From contig JAPEVF010000016.1 of NCBI GenBank assembly GCA_029747585.1, forward strand, positions 134,841-198,840: a DNA stretch of 64,000 nt, written 5' to 3'. Made by a program: the position numbers and the translations under genes. Under the pieces are notes generated by a model that saw nothing but the letters and a program-made list of their open reading frames with translations, searched no databases and was not told the origin of the DNA. The stretch is from Pleurotus djamor (lineage: Eukaryota; Basidiomycota; Agaricomycetes; Agaricales; Pleurotaceae). Of this stretch, positions 59,053 through 64,000 are shown piece by piece (position 1 is the first letter of the stretch; the number at the start of each line of letters is the position of its first letter).

Positions 59053-62000
59053 TAGACTGCGACAGACGGCTTACCATTGCCCCCGATCGCCTAAAGCAGA
59101 AACTTGACGAGGCGGGAGCACTGGAGAATGTAGTCTTCAACGGCAGACAGGCTATCGACCCCATCCCCTCCGTCGAGATAAGAGAGGACGGGCTCCTTTG
59201 CCCTTTTCCAACGTGCAACCATCCCCCCTGCTCCAAGCGGTCAGCTTACGAAGCCCACTGGCGCCAGGTCCACAGAGGCCCACCCCAGGATCCAACCACC
59301 GTACCCTTCCATTCCCTCTACACTGGAAATGTGACACGCCTGCACCTACTTGTCAAGTTCCCGAAAGCGGCGATGGTACAAAACAGATGGGACAAAGTCA
59401 AGGAGCACCTGGAGGTCCCAAAGGAAGCTCCCCATTCCTCGTCTTCGCGGCCCTACGCCTCCCTCACTGCTCTTGAGCGCGTCCTTGGTTGGCACCACGT
59501 TTTGGAAGGCTGTGACCTTAGCGACCTGAGGTCCACAGTATCAGCCCGTGACCAGACGGACGCTATGGACGCTGTGGAGGCTCAGGTCCGCGACACGGCC
59601 ACTCACTATGTCACCCGATTCCTTGCCCCAACCCTACAAGGTCGCAACGAGGGCCTCTTCATCCGGCTCAGCAAGGCATCAGAGTAAGTCAATCACACGC
59701 TGTTCTTCCATCCACCCTCACGTCGTCCGTCCATCAAAGGCAAACACCGTCCCCTTTCAAGTTTGGACCATTGGCCAATGAGGCCACAGTCAGAAACTAC
59801 AGCTACGCTATCGCTCACCTCTTCCAATTCCTCATTCACATCAGATCATCTCCATTAGCTGGTTTCACGGTGAACTTTACCGATCAGCAGAAAGACGCCC
59901 TGTACAAGCTGCTGCTAGCCTGCAAAAATGCTATGTCCACCATGCAGGACAGGTGCAACGCCCTGCATGCATCCTTTTGGTCAATCATGACTCAAATGCC
60001 TTCGTCGTCGACCCACTCGCCGACAGAGCTCCCCCTCATCTCCTTTCTCATCGCACGTCACGCGAGCCATGGCGATGGAGACCTATTCAGCTCGGCGGAC
60101 TCGCTGAATCACTGTATGATTGCTATCCAGTGGTGCTGGCGAGCAGCCTGTTACGCATATTGCATCTCAAATTCGTCATCAGCCGCCGACAATAGTCCCA
60201 TCAAGTAAGTCCAACGTCCTCGCGTGGACTCTTTCCTTGACGCCCACCTTCTTCCCATTTAATCAGAGTCTTTGAACGAGAGGTGGAACGTTATGTTTTG
60301 GAGGGGGAACACACGCCGTTTGCCCCCATGCGAATTGCCATACACCAGGTCACCCACGTCGTGCACAGTAACCCTAGCATGGCGCAGTTCACCATGACGT
60401 ACGACCGTCGTGCCTTCACCTTCCAGGGCACTCCGATCACCATAAATTCCTACAAAACATTCGTTAGGGACTTGGTAGCCAATGCTGAGCAAAGGTTGGA
60501 GAGCCTACTTCTGCATGCCAGCATTGACGCCTTGGAGACACGCATCAAGGACGCCCTGCGCGTCGACNTATCCGATCACTGGTTCCCGGACTCCCCTCGT
60601 GAAAATGCGAATGGTTACTCGTTTTTATCCGCTGGGCCCTCCCCCTTGACTCAGTTTGAAGACGTTCTCATAGCGCACATGTTCAGAGCCGAGAACACCG
60701 AGTTTGCCACTCCCAACCCCGACGCCGCTAGCGGGGAGACTTTCAACTTTGGTAAGCCCCGTTCTGTGCCTCCCCCATGGTGTTGTTGTTGACACCAATC
60801 CCCAAGCCACCTGTCGGGCATGGCTTACTTCACTGGATGGTCTCGTAGAGCAGCTCTTCTGTGCAACCATCTTCAGCTGGCCCGGTGCCGCGCGTGGTTC
60901 TGAGCTGCAGTACCTCCAGTACCGCAACTGCCACACACTTAGAAATGTTTTCTTCGTGAACGGCCTTCTTACCTTCGTAGCCGAATACAATAAGACAACC
61001 GCCATCGACGGCACCAGCACGTTGATACCTCGAGCCGTCCCTCCCCGAGTAGCGAGGATGTTCATCATCCTCTTCGCCGTCCTATACCCTTGTGCCGCTC
61101 GCCTTTGTATGGCCTTGGAAATGCCGTCCCGCGCTCGCCTCTATCAAAACTTTGTCTTTGTGCATCGCAACCTGACAATGGACCCTGTCATGATGACGAC
61201 CGTGCTTCAGCAGCGCACCGAGACCGGACTAAAGTGCAAGTTCGGGCTTCGGCACACTCGCCAGCTCGTTATATTCATAATGAAGAATGCGATAAGAATT
61301 ACGTTGGAGGAAGGAGAGGAAAGCGCCGCCCTGGACATTTTGCACGACTTGTGTGGCCACTCTGCGAGGACGGCAGAAGCGCACTACGCCGTAGAATCCA
61401 ACACGATTCATGAAGTAAGTTCGGAACTCCTCCAGCAGAGCCACAAGCTCGCACTTGCCTTCCAGGCCTTCTTCGGCCTCGGTTATGATATTTTACCACC
61501 ACCACCAAAAGATGAGGTAAGGTCATCAACCTTCTCCAACCAATGCCCCAGATGTCCCGCTGACCGTACATTACCAGGAGAAGCACCGCCTTGCCCCAGT
61601 CAATCACGCAGATCTCGGCCCGATCAGTCGCACCGCGCTAGACGCCGCCGTCTGCTCCTCCATCAGTCGTTGCCTTCCCCGCCTCTCGGACGCCGTCGGC
61701 GTTACCATCTCCCAGCACATCAGCCAGTACCATCCACAGTCAGCAGAACCCAGCCACAGCCCCCGGACCCCCCCNTGCGCAATCAGTCGTGGTACACCCA
61801 TCCTTGCTGCATGCCGTTGGGCGTATGTACGGGACAGCACACCCCAGGTTTTCCAGCCCAGAGCAAGCGACCGCCCTTGAACTCATCCGGCAAGGGCAAC
61901 ATAACGTCATCTGTATCCTTCCCACCGGCGGAGGAAAGAGCTTGATGTTCTACGCCCCTTCCTTCTTCGAACCGACGGGCGTCACAGTCGTCATATCCCC

Positions 62001-64000
62001 ACTCGTTGCTCTCTGCCGCCAACAATACAAAGCCGCGACTGCTATGGGCATCTGCTGTACAATTTGGCCAAGCAAGCCGGAGGATGGTTTCCGCCTGCGC
62101 CTAGCAATCGTCCCCGCACACGCCTTAGCTGATCCCACCTTATTAACATGGCTATCTTCCCTCCTCACCTGTGGCCTCCTCCGTCGCATCATCTTCGACG
62201 AGGCCCACGAAGTCCTCGTATCAGATAGCTATCGGTCCTGCTACAGCGGCGTCTCGGCACTTTGCAGGCTAGGCGTACCAACTCACTTCCTTACAGCAAC
62301 ACTCATGCGCAAAAGTGTCCCCGCCCTCCTCGAAAAAACTGGGTTAATCTCGGAGACCGTGCGCGTTGTTTCAGCACCCACCGCCCGCACAAACCTCAAA
62401 TATGACGTCCTAGACTTTCGACCAGGACGGCTAGCTTCGCATCCAGGATCGATGTACGACATCCTCCAGGAACGATTTGAGGAGGCCAAGGCGACGCTCA
62501 AAACTGAGGAGCGAATACTAATTTTCTGCAGTGATTACAAAGAGTGCGACACCATCGCCAATCTCCTTTCACTCCCGTGCTACAAGGCCAAAGACGACAA
62601 TGCCACCCCCGAAGAATGGTCTCTTACCAAGGCAAAGATTCAAGACGAATGGTTCCTAGGCAATCCCCCCTCCCTGGTCGCGACCACAGCCTTTTCGTTG
62701 GGAATAGACCATCCCCATGTACGCTTTGCATTCGTGGTCAACGCATATGACCTCATGAGCGTGGTACAAATGACCGGGAGAGCCGGTAGGACCCGTGGGT
62801 CGCGGGGGACATGTGTCATCCTCGCAGACAATGCTCCTTGTCCAATTGATGACCAGATCGATCACAGAGGTCGTCGTTTGCTGATCGACCTATACAACAA
62901 CACAAACTGTGCCAGGATCACGCTTGGATCATTTGACGATCGAGCGTACTCGTGCTACGCGATGCCTGATGCCGAAATCTGCTCCTACTGTGCGCGGCTC
63001 ACGGTAAGTGGAATATCCCTCCAACGGCAACACCATACTGACTCCCCTCCGCAGCCCGATAGCCCCATCGTCCCCGTGCCCTTGCCGATTAAACCGTTGG
63101 ACTACCACCCATCATTGAGCGCAAATAATGCGGCTCCTGCCTCACAGCCCAACGACTACTCCCTCCCCAGACGCCACCTTCCAGATGAAATAGCCAACCA
63201 TTCAGCCAGCCATCCTCCAGAGATATCTTCGGTGGCGCCGAGCCGAGTGAATCAACTGCCATTTACCCCGTCATTACCCGCCCCAACCCTCAGCCCAGGA
63301 CGCACCAGCTCCCTCCCATCGCCCACGTCCACCCACACGCGACGCGGCGTGTTCGCACGGCCTTCACGCGAAGCTCCTGCGCCCCCCCTTCGCTTCCCTT
63401 CGGCCCCCAGCCCCATCCATGCAGACACCCAGAGACGGCCCTCACACCATATCAGCCCCGAGGTGTCTTCCGATGTGTTCTATGCAAGGGAGGCTGCACC
63501 CAATCGATCCCCTGCCGCTCTCTCAATACCCGTGGCTGGACCCAGCTCCCTATTNCCCCCAACGACGACGGAAAGGGTGAAGAAAGCGTTCGATTACCTT
63601 CTCAATCTGAAGGCGAGGGCCTGTCTCCCCTGTACGGTGATGCTCAGAGTCGACAAGGGGGGCAAACAGTGCGGTCACATTCTCCGCTGCGCCACGGGCC
63701 TCTTCCTACAAGGCTCTGAGACGGGGGCGCTTTGGAAAACTGAGTTTCAGACCCACCTGCGATATCCTGCTGATAGGAGAATATGCTTCCGATGCTCATT
63801 TCCCTCATTGGTGTTCCCCCACCAGCCGAAGGACAAGGAATGCTCATCATATGACGACATCGTCAAAGTTGTGGCTTTCTCAATCTACAACCTCAAAAAT
63901 CTTGAAGAGACAGGACCGCGACTGCAGAGCCGCCTGCTCGAACGCATGGCTGAACGCGACGGCCAAATATGGGCGTCAATCACGAAATTCCGCAAGTGGG
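59053..64000 (+). CDS. Zinc finger-tyrosine recombinase-RecQ helicase fusion gene (partial at both ends)
   Basis: One multi-exon gene whose frame is open from the N at 59052 to the window end. First comes CPFPTCNHPPCSKRSAYEA with HWRQVH, a C-x4-C/H-x4-H finger of the type seen in fungal OrsD-like proteins. Next is a helical region (about 59370-60750). A tyrosine-recombinase domain follows: Arg I in GAARGSELQYLQYRN (Arg 60893-60895), a candidate Lys in FVAEYNKTT, HxxR in LRHTRQLV (His 61253, Arg 61259-61261), His in CGHSART (61358-61360) and the nucleophile Tyr in AEAHYAV (61385-61387). Then a RecQ-type helicase: ILPTGGGKSLM (about 61913), IIFDEAHEVL (62191), FLTATLM, RILIFCSDYKECD and VVQMTGRAGR (about 62760). 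Introns lie near 59686-59739, 60207-60265, 60752-60810, 61516-61575 and 63004-63053. The N at 61775 coincides with a frame change between recombinase and helicase. No start codon lies before the finger, so the 5' end is truncated. Confidence 0.8.
59053..64000 (+). mobile_element. Candidate tyrosine-recombinase mobile element (coding core, borders not in window)
   Basis: Called from the recombinase-helicase gene and from its abrupt junction with a truncated essential gene (GWT1). No terminal repeats or target duplication are visible: the left border coincides with an N and the right border lies outside the window. It differs from Cryptons and Starships, the known fungal tyrosine-recombinase elements, in carrying a RecQ-type helicase in the same gene. 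Mobility is inferred. Confidence 0.45.

Noticed and set aside
59053..64000. Helitron or classical Crypton assignment for the recombinase-helicase gene
   Set aside because: The helicase motifs are RecQ-like, not Pif1-like, and no Rep (HUH) motif is seen, so it is not a Helitron. No GCR1-type domain or short element borders are visible for a Crypton.

Overview
The window is nuclear DNA of a filamentous basidiomycete, most likely an Agaricomycete. Genes are split by many short GT-AG introns of about 45-60 bases. The gene content includes a secreted AA9 cellulose-active enzyme, a FunK1-type kinase, a family of basidiomycete-style F-box proteins, a Zn2Cys6 regulator and a pheromone exporter. The sequence carries isolated single Ns, many beside C/G homopolymers. 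At least three of them (31582, 52562, 61775) sit exactly where an otherwise intact gene changes frame, so these breaks are probably sequencing or assembly flaws.

Layout. 1-5.6 kb: an AA9 lytic polysaccharide monooxygenase, then two tandem Fe(II)/2-oxoglutarate-type oxygenases on the minus strand; a third close paralogue lies at 34.5-36.2 kb. 5.6-8.85 kb: no gene I can support. 8.85-16.7 kb: acetyl-CoA synthetase, a DEDDy 3'-5' exonuclease with a zinc-finger-like tail, and a Zrg17-type zinc transporter. 16.9-26.2 kb: three paralogous F-box genes, two intact and one frameshifted, around a disordered protein of unknown function and a GNAT-like acetyltransferase. 26.3-36.2 kb: a PP2A activator (PTPA/Rrd), the STE6-like ABC pheromone exporter with a cluster of ACAAAG elements upstream, and oxygenase 3. 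38-44.5 kb: a divergent pair of probable mitochondrial genes (an RnpA-like protein and ribosome recycling factor), then a divergent pair of a Spa2-like polarity scaffold and the nucleoporin Seh1. 45.3-54.8 kb: a GPI-type aspartic protease, a Zn2Cys6 regulator whose zinc cluster needs a 6-base microexon, a FunK1 kinase with a decayed copy behind it, and a bHLH factor. 55.2-58.3 kb: mitochondrial calcium uniporter MCU and the ribosome-biogenesis protein SURF6/Rrp14.

The right end is the most unusual part. The 3' half of GWT1 (GPI inositol acyltransferase) stops dead at an N at 59052. It abuts a large plus-strand gene encoding a C2H2-like finger, a tyrosine-recombinase domain with a recognisable R-HxxR-H-Y set, and a RecQ-type helicase in one product, running off the window. 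This looks like the coding core of a tyrosine-recombinase mobile element. Both reading frames run into the junction without a start codon, so a contig join or 5' truncation must be excluded before calling it an insertion in GWT1.

Most genes are unrelated housekeeping or accessory genes with no operon logic. The meaningful groupings are the paralogue families (oxygenases, F-box, FunK1) and the divergent mitochondrial pair. No tRNA, rRNA or CRISPR was found.
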